In this document: positions 29,201 through 36,631 of the stretch, piece by piece
Layout: each line of letters begins with the position of its first letter
How positions within the stretch are numbered: position 1 is the stretch's first letter
Origin: Solidesulfovibrio aerotolerans
GTDB lineage: Bacteria; Desulfobacterota; Desulfovibrionia; Desulfovibrionales; Desulfovibrionaceae
Assembly (NCBI RefSeq): GCF_009856865.1
Contig: NZ_WVUD01000010.1
Coordinates: 59,243 to 123,242 of the forward strand
DNA: 64,000 bases
Direction: 5' to 3'
Made by a program: the position numbers and the translations under genes
Notes under the pieces: generated by a model
What the model saw: the letters and a program-made list of their open reading frames with translations, nothing else
The model's database searches: none
Told to the model about the DNA's origin: nothing

Positions 29201-29285
29201 GCACAAGGCGGTCGGATTCGCGGCGCAGTTCACGGTTGACACTTCGCGTAAACGTTGCGGCGTCGGGGAGTTGCGGCACGGTCAC
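26274..29285 (-). CDS. Large NAD-dependent glutamate dehydrogenase
   Basis: It is predicted to interconvert glutamate and 2-oxoglutarate plus ammonia with NAD. At 1003 residues it belongs to the large L-GDH class, with a long regulatory N-terminal half and a C-terminal catalytic half. Visible catalytic signatures are YKNKDIPEGGAK (substrate lysine region), SSKPEGGINHKRYGVTS, the nucleotide-binding TGGPAGDVAGNAM and GANLFLTAKAR. I set the start at GTG 29285 (MTVPQLPDAATF), which has an AAGGAG site 7 bp upstream; the GTG at 29333 lacks one. It links the nitrogen gained by nitrogenase to carbon metabolism. Confidence 0.92.
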   Translation of the reverse strand: MTVPQLPDAATFTRSVNRELRRESDRLVPWFLANMPAYYFRTHAPAERARHLRAVISGEVLSGGQSATLWDKTRTTVTRIAPAGPQALLEHLAERIDDNIRTSRLYASLDGRLRLDTFLLDPQPAVGTGSRAMRQALAAMESGGHLDPRHRKAFIAFLRGAPADYVEKFDPLRAARHFALARELSGRDEVRVELHILAEAFESRLVVAMREPPRSRLLLQVARAVAAEGLDIRRGYSDRFVLAGGDVSVVSLYVAKDGVALTADDPAWKRLRLRLRRVKWSVPGVWDVLTSQHGFSPQEAELTAAGCECVRQFLLGQRPYAFSSYNVTRAVLKHPAPLRACLVAFAARFDPAARLQLPGGAEPAEAAAQAAVAAVEDEVARQIFTGLLTLWRHTRRTNCYLPDRFGLALRLDPGVIEGITGLPLPDGEQLPHALFFFTGPDMRGFHVRYREMARGGVRLVRTKSPEQLEAEAGRLFGEAKNLALSQQYKNKDIPEGGAKAVLLLGPGADATLALKSAVDGLLDLLVPGEDGPSLPGVVDFLGREELVYLGPDEGITPEHIRWIVRRAGERGYGWPRAFMSSKPEGGINHKRYGVTSLGVLEFADAFLREAGIDPDVQPFTVKITGGPAGDVAGNAMLQLFARYGDRARLIAVSDGHGAAYDPLGLDPGELTRLVAAERTIAAFAPEKLSGPDAFVVAADTPQGAKIRSNLHNAVVADLFIPAGGRPDTIHGGNWQEFCDAAGSPSARVIIEGANLFLTAKARVHLEAAGVLIAPGPSANKAGVTCSSYEILAGMAMSEAEFAACRRRYIPEVLTLLRQKARDEAGLLLRERRLSGGRTGLVALSSDVSAEITALKDAIGAALAREVPTVADIAADPLLRRLVAEHCPPLVAARFFDRLLATAPASYLHAVIAAHAASTIVYAEGLGWLSRLAGLRDLMNVVRAYFATADTLSGHLAVLAKSRLPGRRDIARILARSGRKVLCQAALALEGPYPGGEATGGERE

Positions 29286-29433
29286 AGGCGGCTCCTTGGC
29301 GGACGTTGGCGAGGAAAGGCCGTCCTTTTCCACGTAACCATCTCATGGCCAAAGGTGTCATAAATGGCAAGGGCCTCTCCCCTTGCCCGCGATTGTGTGC
29401 TATGGGTGCGCTAACCCCAATCAGGGAGGTTTT

Positions 29434-29826
29434 ATGACCAGGATTGCCTCGTTTACCAAGCTCGAACACGCCTTGGCCCCGAAATTGCGCGAAAGCATGG
29501 GGCTGGCCGAATCCACGGCCGATGTGCAAAAATTTTTCGTCTACAGCATGCTGGAGCTTTTAAACGGTGTGTTGGCCGAACACAGCGAGCCGTTTGAGAT
29601 CTTTTACGAGGACATTGTTCTGACTCCGGGCCAGGAGCCGGGGTATACGCTCTCGCCGCGCCTTGGCGACCATGCGCCCCTGGCTGCAGAACTGCGCGGG
29701 TCCGATCTGCCGGCGATTCTGGCCCGTTTTGCCGCAGTCGCCGGCAACCGGTACCAATATCTGAACAAAAAGCCGGAAAAGACCGAGGCCAAAATGTATC
29801 ATGGCACGGGACGGGCGGCCCGTTGA
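29434..29826 (+). CDS. Conserved-looking hypothetical protein (130 aa)
   Basis: ATG 29434 has a strong GGGAGG site. The product begins MTRIASFTKLEHALAPKLRE, is acidic and mixed alpha/beta, lacks a signal peptide or membrane segment, and ends with a basic tail (MYHGTGRAAR). I do not recognise a family. It is divergent from the glutamate dehydrogenase gene, sharing a 150-bp promoter region. Codon use matches its neighbours, so I take it as real. Confidence 0.7.
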   Translation: MTRIASFTKLEHALAPKLRESMGLAESTADVQKFFVYSMLELLNGVLAEHSEPFEIFYEDIVLTPGQEPGYTLSPRLGDHAPLAAELRGSDLPAILARFAAVAGNRYQYLNKKPEKTEAKMYHGTGRAAR

Positions 29827-29889
29827 TCCGGGCTTACGACGGCGGTGACGCGCGAGCGTAGAGCGCTGAAAACAGCCCACCCCTTGCGG

Positions 29890-32800
29890 TCAGACAGACG
29901 GCGATGACGCGGTGGCGCGCGAGCGGTAGAGGGTCAGTCCCCGCTGCTCCCGCACCACCTCAAAAAGGACGCGCAACATGCCCACATAGGGACTGTCCCC
30001 GGCCGGCTGGCCGTTGATGCTGGTGACGGCCAGCCGGGCCAGGGGAGCCGTGCGCCGCGCGAGCAAATGGGTCAGCGGGGCCAGGGCCGCCGGCAGGCCG
30101 GCGTCGTCCGGGGCCAGAGCCAGAGTCATGCGAGCGCCCCCGGCCTCGAACACGCCGACCGGACGCGCGCCACGAAAGGAAACCCAGGTTCCGGCCGCCC
30201 GGCGCGGCCAGGGCAAGCCCCAAGGCTCCCCTGCCCCGCTCCACAACGCCGCCGGGTCGCGCCCGGCCAGCCACCACGACTCCTGGCCGACAAGCCCGGC
30301 AGCCAACACGCGAACGGCCCGTGCGTCGGCAAACTGCGGGCCGGACAGGCCGGCGAAAAATTCCCCGGAAACAACCTCGCCCGACAGTTCCATACGCCGC
30401 AGCGCCCGAAAGACGCCGGTCCAACCCAGGGCCGCCGTCTCCCGGGCCAGCATGTCCCGGCAGACGACGCCATAGCGGGCAAGGAGCAGCCGGGCGCGAT
30501 CCATGGCCAATTCCGAATCGGCCAGGGGATCGTCGGACACAGGCGGCACACGCACCGCCCGCCACACCCCGGCCAGGGGCAACGAGGCGGCAAACCGGCC
30601 GGGAGCGGTGCGCCGAAAGGTCCGCCGGCCGGCACCCCGCTCCCGGCCGGTTTCGCCGTAGGCAGCCTCGGCCGTAAAATCGGTGGCCACGCCCCGGCGC
30701 AGCACGGCCAGGGCGCTGCAAGCCGCCTGCCCCTTCCAGACCGCCTGCCACAACCGTTCGGTCAGCGCCGTCGGCGAAAGGCCCGTCATTTCCAGCAGGG
30801 CGGAAAAGTCGTAGCTGGCCCGGGGGTCCGGAAACAGCCCGGCGTCCTGCGCCCGGGGCGAAAAGCCGGCCAGATCGAGGTCGTCCGGCCGGGCGAACAG
30901 CACCTTTTTCTCCCCGGCCCCAAACCAGCCGCATCCGGCCGCTTCCAGGGCAGCGTCGAGCAGGGCCGGCTCGTAGTGTTGGCAGCGCGCCGGCAGAATC
31001 TCGGTCTCCCACAACCCGGCCGGCAACGGCAGGCAGGAGAGCCGCTCCAGGCGCTCGGCCAGTCCGGCCGCGTCGGTTGCCGGCCGGGCCAGCCCCTGCC
31101 ACTGGGCCAGGAAATACGGCAGTTTTTCTGCCGGCAGCGCGACCAAGGCCGGCCGCCGGGCGGCCCGGGCCAGTCGCAGCAGGGTCTCGAAATTGGCGGC
31201 ATCGCACCAGTGCAGCTGCGCCTCTCCGGTCACAAGTTCCCCGGAGACGACGTTGCCGGCGGCGCGCAAATCTTCAAGCATCGCTTGAAGATTTGCCGGC
31301 GACAGGCCGAGCAGCCCGGCCAGCGATTCCTGGCTGCGGGGACCGTAAAAGGACAGCCACTGGGCAAAAAGCCCTTCCCGGGCAGCCTCGCGGTCTGCAT
31401 CCGGCCCCGGCCGCCAGCGCGGCAACCGGGCCGTTGCCAGCCACGGCCGCACCAGGGCGGCGTCGCCAAAAAAAGCCTCGGCCACGTCGTTCCCCCGCTC
31501 CAGGGCAAGCACCAACCCAGCCCCGCCGTCAGGCGATTCGATACGGGCCAGCTTGGCGGCCAGGGCCGCTTCGATGGTTTCCGACGGCGTGCCGTGGTCC
31601 CGGGCCACGGCCGCCAGAAGGGCCTGCCATTCGCTCTGGGGCAGGCAGATGCGATCCTTCACGTATTCCAGCACCTCGGCCGGACTGCCCGGGGCATAGC
31701 CGGGATGCAGGCGCTGGCGTCTGGCCTCAAAAGCGGCGACCACGGCTGCCGGCACGGCCGGACACGCCGGACTGCGGGCCACTTCGGCCACCAGATCGGA
31801 ACGCGCCCCGGTGGGGCCGGCGGCAGTGCCGGCGTCGGTTAAATACATGTATTCGGTGATATGCCGCCAGACGAGGTCGGCGGCAAAGGGACTTTGGACA
31901 CGCGTTTTGGCCACCGTGACGGCCATGGCCCCGGACTGGGCCTCGGCCAGAAAGGCGGCCAGCCCGGCCGGATCAAAAAGATCGACCAGGCAGGTGCGCC
32001 AGGCCTCCAAGACAATGGGAAAATCGCCATAGCCAGCCACGGCGGCCAGAAGTTTTCGCGCCCGCAGCCGGGTGATCCACAGCGGCTGGCGCTTGCCAAA
32101 GCCATCACGCGGCAAAAGGAGCGCCCGACCGGCCGCTTCGCGAAAGGCCGCGCCAAAGGCACCAGAACCTTCCAGACGCTCCCGCAGCAGTTTGCCCACC
32201 TTCCCGGCTGGCACGGCGCTCAACACGGCCAGGGGATCGATGTCCCCGGGCAGGGTGGCCGCCACGCAGTCGTTGCCGGCAAAGACCGGCACCGGATGGC
32301 CGGTGAGCGTCTCCAGGGCGGTTTCCAGAGCCAACGCAAGGGGTGCTGTGACGGCCAAGCCCAACGGGGCGTGGAGAATGACCTGATTGCCGGGCGCGCC
32401 GCCCGGGCCGGTGTCGGTGACCTCGATAAGCAGATGGCGGGCATGGGGTAGCGGGGTGCCGGTCGCTTCCTTCTGGCGGGCCAGATAGCCCAGCAAGGCC
32501 GCAGCAGCGGCCGGGTCCAGGAAGCAGTCGGTTTCCAGCTCCCGGGCAAAGGCGGGATCACCCAGGCGCGCGTCGGCCTCTTCCAGAAATTCGCCCAGGC
32601 GGCTGGAAAAATGGCGGTCCCGGGAGCGGGCGTCGCCAAGCCAGAACGGGGCCGGCACCGCTCCGGCCGAAGCCGGCGAGACGAAAACATCGGCGTCGGT
32701 GATGCGCTCGATGCGCCAGTTTTGCGCCCCGAAGGCAAAGACCTGCCCCAGGCGCGCCTCCCAGACGAACACCTCGTCGAGTTCGCCCAGCCGCGTGCCC

Positions 32801-34416
32801 ACGTCCTGGCGGCGCAGCGCGTAATAGCCCCGGTCGGCAATGACCCCGCCCGAGGCATACAGGCGCAACAGCGCCCCGGCCCGGGCCGTGGCCGTGCCGT
32901 CGATGGCGTCGATGGCGACCAATGGCGAAAGTTCGCGCAGGCGGGTGGCGGCGTAGCGCCCGGTGAGCATGCCAAGCGTCAGGTCGAAGGCCGTTCGCGT
33001 CAACTCGCGGTAGGGCCAGGCCCGGCGCACGGCCGTAAAGAGCGCGTCCAGATCCCAAGTCTCGACCCCGAGCATAGCCACCAGCACCTGGGCCAGGACG
33101 TCCAACGGCGCATTGACGGGCTGCAGCGGCTCGATGTCGCGCCCGGCCGCCGCCTTGGCCATGACGGCCGCTTCCAAGAGATCTTTTTCGGAGGTGGGCA
33201 GGAAAAGCGCCCGGCTCACCTCGCCCACGCCATGGCCCGAACGGCCGATGCGCTGGACCGCCGCGCTCACCGTGGGCGGGCATTCGATAAGCAGCACCTC
33301 GTCCACCGAACCGATGTCGATGCCCAGTTCCAGGGAATTGGTGGCCACCACCGCCCGCAGTTCGCCGGCTTTGAGGCGCGCTTCCACGGCCTGGCGCAGT
33401 TCCTTGGCCAGGGAACCGTGGTGGGCGTGGGCGAGGGGTTCGTCTGCTTCGGCGTTTACCAGCCGGGCCAGCTTTTCGCACAGTTTGCGGCTGTTCACGA
33501 ATACAAGGGTGGTGCGGTTGGCGGCGATACGCTGCCGCACCCGGGCCGCGACCAGGGCCAGAAACGAGGCCCCAGGCGTTTCGCGCTCCTCCCAGGAAGC
33601 GTATTCCACCCGCAAATCCATCCGCTTTTCGGCCGGGCTGACCACCACCGCCACCGGGCGCGAAGTCAATTCCCCGTCGGCCGCATCGCCCACCGGACGC
33701 GAGGTCAATTCCCCGCCGGCCGCATCACCCACCGGACGCGGGGTCCACTCCCCGTCTGTGGCATCGCCCACCGGACGCAGGCCGCCGACCATGGCCGCAA
33801 CCGTCTCCAGGGGCGACACCGTGGCCGACAGGGCCACGCGCTGGAATTCGCCGGCAAGCATGGCCAGCCGCTCCACCGCCGACAGGAGAAAGACGCCGCG
33901 CTTGCTGCCGGCCACGGCGTGGATTTCATCCAAAATGACCAGCCGCACCGGCGCAAGCAATCCCCGGCCGCCCTTGGAACTGAGGAGCAAATTTAAGGAT
34001 TCCGGGGTGGTGATGAGGATTTCCGGCGGCTGGCGCAACATGCGCCGCCGGGCCTGGCTGGGTGTGTCGCCGGAGCGTATTTCGGCCCGCAGGGCGGGGA
34101 AGGGTTCGCCGGCAGCGGCAAAGGCCTGACGCAGTCCGGCCAGGGGACGCAGCAAGTTGGCCCGCACATCGCTGCCCAAGGCCTTGAGCGGCGAGACATA
34201 GACGACGCTCACCTGTCCGGTCGGCCAGCGACCGGTGGCCAGGGCATCCAGGGCGGTTAAAAAGGCGGTCAGCGTCTTGCCGGACCCGGTGGGAGCCACG
34301 GCCAGAACGTGCTCGCCGGCGGCTATGCGGGGCCAGGCCCGGCTTTGGATGTCGGTAGGTTGGCCGATATGGCGGGTGAACCAGTCAGCGACCAGCGGAT
34401 GAAACGGCAGCGGCAT
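29890..34416 (-). CDS. lhr: Lhr-type large DEAD/H-box helicase
   Basis: A 1508-residue superfamily 2 helicase, close to the length of bacterial Lhr. Motifs in order are PTGSGKT (I), SPLKAL (Ia), DEIH (II), SAT (III), FVNSRKLCEKLARLVN, TNSLELGIDIGSVDEVLL (V) and QRIGRSGHG (VI). The winged-helix and long Lhr C-terminal region follow. Lhr proteins are 3'-to-5' helicases linked to DNA repair. ATG 34416 (MPLPFHPLVADWF) matches the family start. Between motifs III and IV there is an unusual 13-residue tandem repeat. It appears to be a single-gene unit. Confidence 0.93.
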   Translation of the reverse strand: MPLPFHPLVADWFTRHIGQPTDIQSRAWPRIAAGEHVLAVAPTGSGKTLTAFLTALDALATGRWPTGQVSVVYVSPLKALGSDVRANLLRPLAGLRQAFAAAGEPFPALRAEIRSGDTPSQARRRMLRQPPEILITTPESLNLLLSSKGGRGLLAPVRLVILDEIHAVAGSKRGVFLLSAVERLAMLAGEFQRVALSATVSPLETVAAMVGGLRPVGDATDGEWTPRPVGDAAGGELTSRPVGDAADGELTSRPVAVVVSPAEKRMDLRVEYASWEERETPGASFLALVAARVRQRIAANRTTLVFVNSRKLCEKLARLVNAEADEPLAHAHHGSLAKELRQAVEARLKAGELRAVVATNSLELGIDIGSVDEVLLIECPPTVSAAVQRIGRSGHGVGEVSRALFLPTSEKDLLEAAVMAKAAAGRDIEPLQPVNAPLDVLAQVLVAMLGVETWDLDALFTAVRRAWPYRELTRTAFDLTLGMLTGRYAATRLRELSPLVAIDAIDGTATARAGALLRLYASGGVIADRGYYALRRQDVGTRLGELDEVFVWEARLGQVFAFGAQNWRIERITDADVFVSPASAGAVPAPFWLGDARSRDRHFSSRLGEFLEEADARLGDPAFARELETDCFLDPAAAAALLGYLARQKEATGTPLPHARHLLIEVTDTGPGGAPGNQVILHAPLGLAVTAPLALALETALETLTGHPVPVFAGNDCVAATLPGDIDPLAVLSAVPAGKVGKLLRERLEGSGAFGAAFREAAGRALLLPRDGFGKRQPLWITRLRARKLLAAVAGYGDFPIVLEAWRTCLVDLFDPAGLAAFLAEAQSGAMAVTVAKTRVQSPFAADLVWRHITEYMYLTDAGTAAGPTGARSDLVAEVARSPACPAVPAAVVAAFEARRQRLHPGYAPGSPAEVLEYVKDRICLPQSEWQALLAAVARDHGTPSETIEAALAAKLARIESPDGGAGLVLALERGNDVAEAFFGDAALVRPWLATARLPRWRPGPDADREAAREGLFAQWLSFYGPRSQESLAGLLGLSPANLQAMLEDLRAAGNVVSGELVTGEAQLHWCDAANFETLLRLARAARRPALVALPAEKLPYFLAQWQGLARPATDAAGLAERLERLSCLPLPAGLWETEILPARCQHYEPALLDAALEAAGCGWFGAGEKKVLFARPDDLDLAGFSPRAQDAGLFPDPRASYDFSALLEMTGLSPTALTERLWQAVWKGQAACSALAVLRRGVATDFTAEAAYGETGRERGAGRRTFRRTAPGRFAASLPLAGVWRAVRVPPVSDDPLADSELAMDRARLLLARYGVVCRDMLARETAALGWTGVFRALRRMELSGEVVSGEFFAGLSGPQFADARAVRVLAAGLVGQESWWLAGRDPAALWSGAGEPWGLPWPRRAAGTWVSFRGARPVGVFEAGGARMTLALAPDDAGLPAALAPLTHLLARRTAPLARLAVTSINGQPAGDSPYVGMLRVLFEVVREQRGLTLYRSRATASSPSV
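33652..33778 (-). repeat. 39-bp tandem repeat inside lhr
   Basis: Three in-frame 39-bp units start at 33652, 33691 and 33730, with a fourth partial unit at 33769. They encode RPVGDAADGELTS-like 13-mers on the minus strand. The repeat lies in a linker between the two RecA-like lobes and is likely length-variable. Confidence 0.9.
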
Positions 34417-34593
34417 GGCCGGAGTATGCCCGGGGCGGCGGGTTTTTCCAAGGTGGAAGTGGCCCAAGGTCGCTGTGGTCCAAGTATGCGGCGTGGCTGA
34501 TCCTGGGCGGCGTATGGCCGGGGCGATGGCCATTTTCAAAGGCCGTCGGGATTTTTAAAATAATATTAAATTTTAGCTAATTACTCTTGTTTC

Positions 34594-35135
34594 GAACAGA
34601 TTTCGAACAAGTTTTGAACCGCCAGGGAACACGACAGGCACAAACGGCCTTCTTGCCTCCAGCCTGCACCGAACACAACTTAATAAATTATTTAAGTATG
34701 TTATGATATTTATGCACACAAAAAGAACAGCAAACGAACAATTCTGGGCAAGTTGGCAACACGTTTTGTACAGGATCGCGGGCGGCTACGAACAAGTTAG
34801 GAACAGGATACGAACAGGATTCGAATAGAAAACGAACAGGCAAGGAACAGCCTGGGGAGGCGTTTTGCACACGCAAGCAACAGACCGCGAAGGGTTATGA
34901 ACACGCTAGCGACAGACGAGAAACCCGTTAGGCACAGACAGTCGCGGGATGAGAACAAGCTACGAACAGGCAGCACGGGATTAAGAACAAGGCAGGCACA
35001 GGGATCGCGGGGAGAGGAACAGCGTAAGCAAAAGCGTCTCAGGGTTAGGAACAGGTTTGGCGAGGCTGGCGACGAACCGAACCCCGGTTACGCACAGGTT
35101 GGCGACAGACGAGGCACCAAGGACGCACACTGCCC
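34594..35135 (+). repeat. Helically phased array of about fifty 10-11-bp units (GAACAgg type)
   Basis: From 34594 to 35135 the non-coding sequence divides into about fifty consecutive units. Most are 11-mers beginning GAACA or GCACA (variants CGACA, CAACA, GAACC), all on the plus strand. Examples are six exact-length units at 34790-34855 and four at 35092-35135. Ten- to eleven-base units of a second kind (CGGG core, for example 34943, 34975, 35007, 35039) are interspersed. Mean spacing is about 10.8 bp. An A+T-rich 32-bp stretch (34682-34713) interrupts the array. The extended consensus is roughly TTAnGMACAG. The periodicity is not a multiple of three and single-base steps abound, so it is not coding. 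I know no named family that matches. Confidence 0.85.
34710..34718 (+). promoter_or_regulatory. DnaA-box-like 9-mer within the array
   Basis: TTATGCACA fits the relaxed DnaA consensus TTWTNCACA. It sits at the right edge of the A+T-rich interruption and is itself in phase with the 11-bp units. Near-matches recur in the array (TTACGCACA at 35088, TTAGGCACA at 34928). Binding by DnaA is a guess. Confidence 0.3.
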
Positions 35136-35138
35136 TAG

Positions 35139-35438
35139 TCAACGCGAGCCGCTCTCCGCATCAGGCTCGGCTGTAACCGGCGTCACCCGGGCGGTCACGC
35201 CCCGGCCACTCAAATAGGCCGCATAGGCCGCAGCACTCTCACGGTCGCCGAAGCTGCGCAGCACGAGCTGGGCCATGTCCGTCTCGTCCCAGACCCAGAC
35301 GTATTCGTCCGGCACAATGGCCAACAGCAGCAACTCCTGGCGCAACCGGGTGCGCGCCCGCTCGCGCTGGTCGAAATCGTTCGCGTCATAAGGGCCGCCA
35401 ACAGCCAGCACCCACCAGCCCGCCTCCATCGCCGCCAT
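35139..35438 (-). CDS. Small hypothetical protein, possibly SPOR-like fold
   Basis: A 99-residue product starting MAAMEAGWWVLAVGGPYDAN at ATG 35438, with a GGGAGGG ribosome site. The alternation of strands and helices ending in AAAYAAYLSGRGVTARVTPV recalls the terminal half of SPOR-like ferredoxin folds, but there is no membrane anchor or signal. The assignment is tentative. It is flanked by the phased array on one side and a repeat-bearing gap on the other. Confidence 0.55.
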   Translation of the reverse strand: MAAMEAGWWVLAVGGPYDANDFDQRERARTRLRQELLLLAIVPDEYVWVWDETDMAQLVLRSFGDRESAAAYAAYLSGRGVTARVTPVTAEPDAESGSR

Positions 35439-35561
35439 GCCGCCCTCCCGCTGGAAATAATGAGAAAAAAACAAGCCAGCACCCACCAGCCCACAGCGGC
35501 CACCGGCTGGCCGCTTCCGCGACACCAACACGTCGTCGAACCGGCAGAGGCAACGTCGCCA

Positions 35562-35688
35562 CGGCCTGCCACAGCAACCGCGCCCTGTCCAAGGTGCGGC
35601 GACGAGGCTGCCCAGCCCCAGACACAGCTTCACCCCGGCCTGCCGCAGCAACCACGGCCTGCCCAAGCGGCATGAGGTTGCCCAGGCG
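35562..35688. repeat. Imperfect direct repeat in the 35.4-35.8 kb gap
   Basis: The gap 35439-35800 contains no supported gene. A segment of about 55 bp at 35562-35617 (starting CGGCCTGCCACAGCAACC) recurs with several changes at 35636-35688 (CGGCCTGCCGCAGCAACC), offset 74 bp. GCCCACCAGC-type words also recur at 35410 and 35479. Confidence 0.6.
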
Positions 35689-35736
35689 ACAGACGCAACG
35701 TCAATCCTGGGCAACCGCGCCCCCTTCCCTGCGATG

Positions 35737-35775
35737 CAAAAGGCACGGCCGCTCCCGCAGGAACGGCCGTGCCTT
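35737..35775 (-). terminator. Terminator of dapB
   Basis: On the minus strand, a 12-bp stem (AAGGCACGGCCG with CGGCCGTGCCTT) closes a 12-nt loop and runs into TTTT, 26 bp after the dapB stop codon. Confidence 0.75.
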
Positions 35776-35800
35776 CGGTGTGTGCGCAAAAAAGACGGAA

Positions 35801-36589
35801 TCAGGCCAGCATGTCGGCCATGGCGTAGAGCTTTCCGGGCTTTTGGGCCGCAATCCAGGGCGCGGCACGCAACGCTCCCTGGGCCAGGGTATCGCGCGTG
35901 TGCACCTGATGCTTCACCTCGATGCGTTCGCCCGGGCCGAAGAAATAAACGGTGTGGTCGCCCACCACGTCGCCGCCGCGGATCGAGGCCACGCCGATCT
36001 CTTCGCTGGTGCGCGCCCCGATGATGCCGTCGCGGGTGTGGCGCTTGACCGCGTCGTAGTCCGCGCCCCGGGCCTCGGCCAGACACTGGCCGAGTTTGAT
36101 GGCCGTGCCGCTGGGCGCATCGACTTTTTTATTATGATGCACTTCCATCACTTCGAGATTGTAGGCCGGCCCGAGCTTGCGCACGAGGTCGGGCAGCACG
36201 GCCAGCAGCACATTGAGGCCGATACTCATGTTGGGGGCGAAAAAGAGCGGCGTTTTTTGGGCCGCTTCGGCCAGGGAGGCGGTCTGTTCAGCGGTCAGAC
36301 CTGTGGTGCCGATGACCACCGGATTGCCCGAGGCGGCGGCGATTTTGGCCACATGGACCGAATTCGCCGGCGCAGTGAAATCAACCACCACCGCTCCCGG
36401 ACATTTAGCCAACACAACAGCCAGATCGTCGCCCACTTCGCAGCGCAGATTCGACAGACCGGCGGTGCAGCCCGTGCGCTCCAACGCCCCGACCAGCCGA
36501 AAGGTCGCCGGATCGGCCTGGACCAGCCGCACCAGGGTCGCGCCCATGCGCCCCAAAGCCCCCATGATCACCACGTCACATACGCTCAT
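35801..36589 (-). CDS. dapB: 4-hydroxy-tetrahydrodipicolinate reductase DapB
   Basis: DapB reduces 4-hydroxy-tetrahydrodipicolinate with NAD(P)H in the lysine and diaminopimelate pathway. The 262-residue length is normal. The Rossmann motif is [13 protein letters not shown], the substrate-binding signature is [15 protein letters not shown], and GTTGLT is the nucleotide-loop motif. It lies 42 bp downstream of hypE on the same strand and may share its transcript. Confidence 0.96.
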   Translation of the reverse strand: MSVCDVVIMGALGRMGATLVRLVQADPATFRLVGALERTGCTAGLSNLRCEVGDDLAVVLAKCPGAVVVDFTAPANSVHVAKIAAASGNPVVIGTTGLTAEQTASLAEAAQKTPLFFAPNMSIGLNVLLAVLPDLVRKLGPAYNLEVMEVHHNKKVDAPSGTAIKLGQCLAEARGADYDAVKRHTRDGIIGARTSEEIGVASIRGGDVVGDHTVYFFGPGERIEVKHQVHTRDTLAQGALRAAPWIAAQKPGKLYAMADMLA

Positions 36590-36631
36590 GCTTGCGCTCC
36601 TGTTGGTTGAAAAATTGCGTCGCCGCCCTGC

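Noticed and set aside
34594..35135. CRISPR array
   Set aside because: Units are only 10-11 bp, contiguous and degenerate, with no identical repeats separated by unique spacers and no cas genes.
34897..35217. Open reading frame of about 100 codons inside the phased array
   Set aside because: It has no ribosome site, reads a basic low-complexity product and follows the 11-bp, not 3-bp, periodicity of the array.
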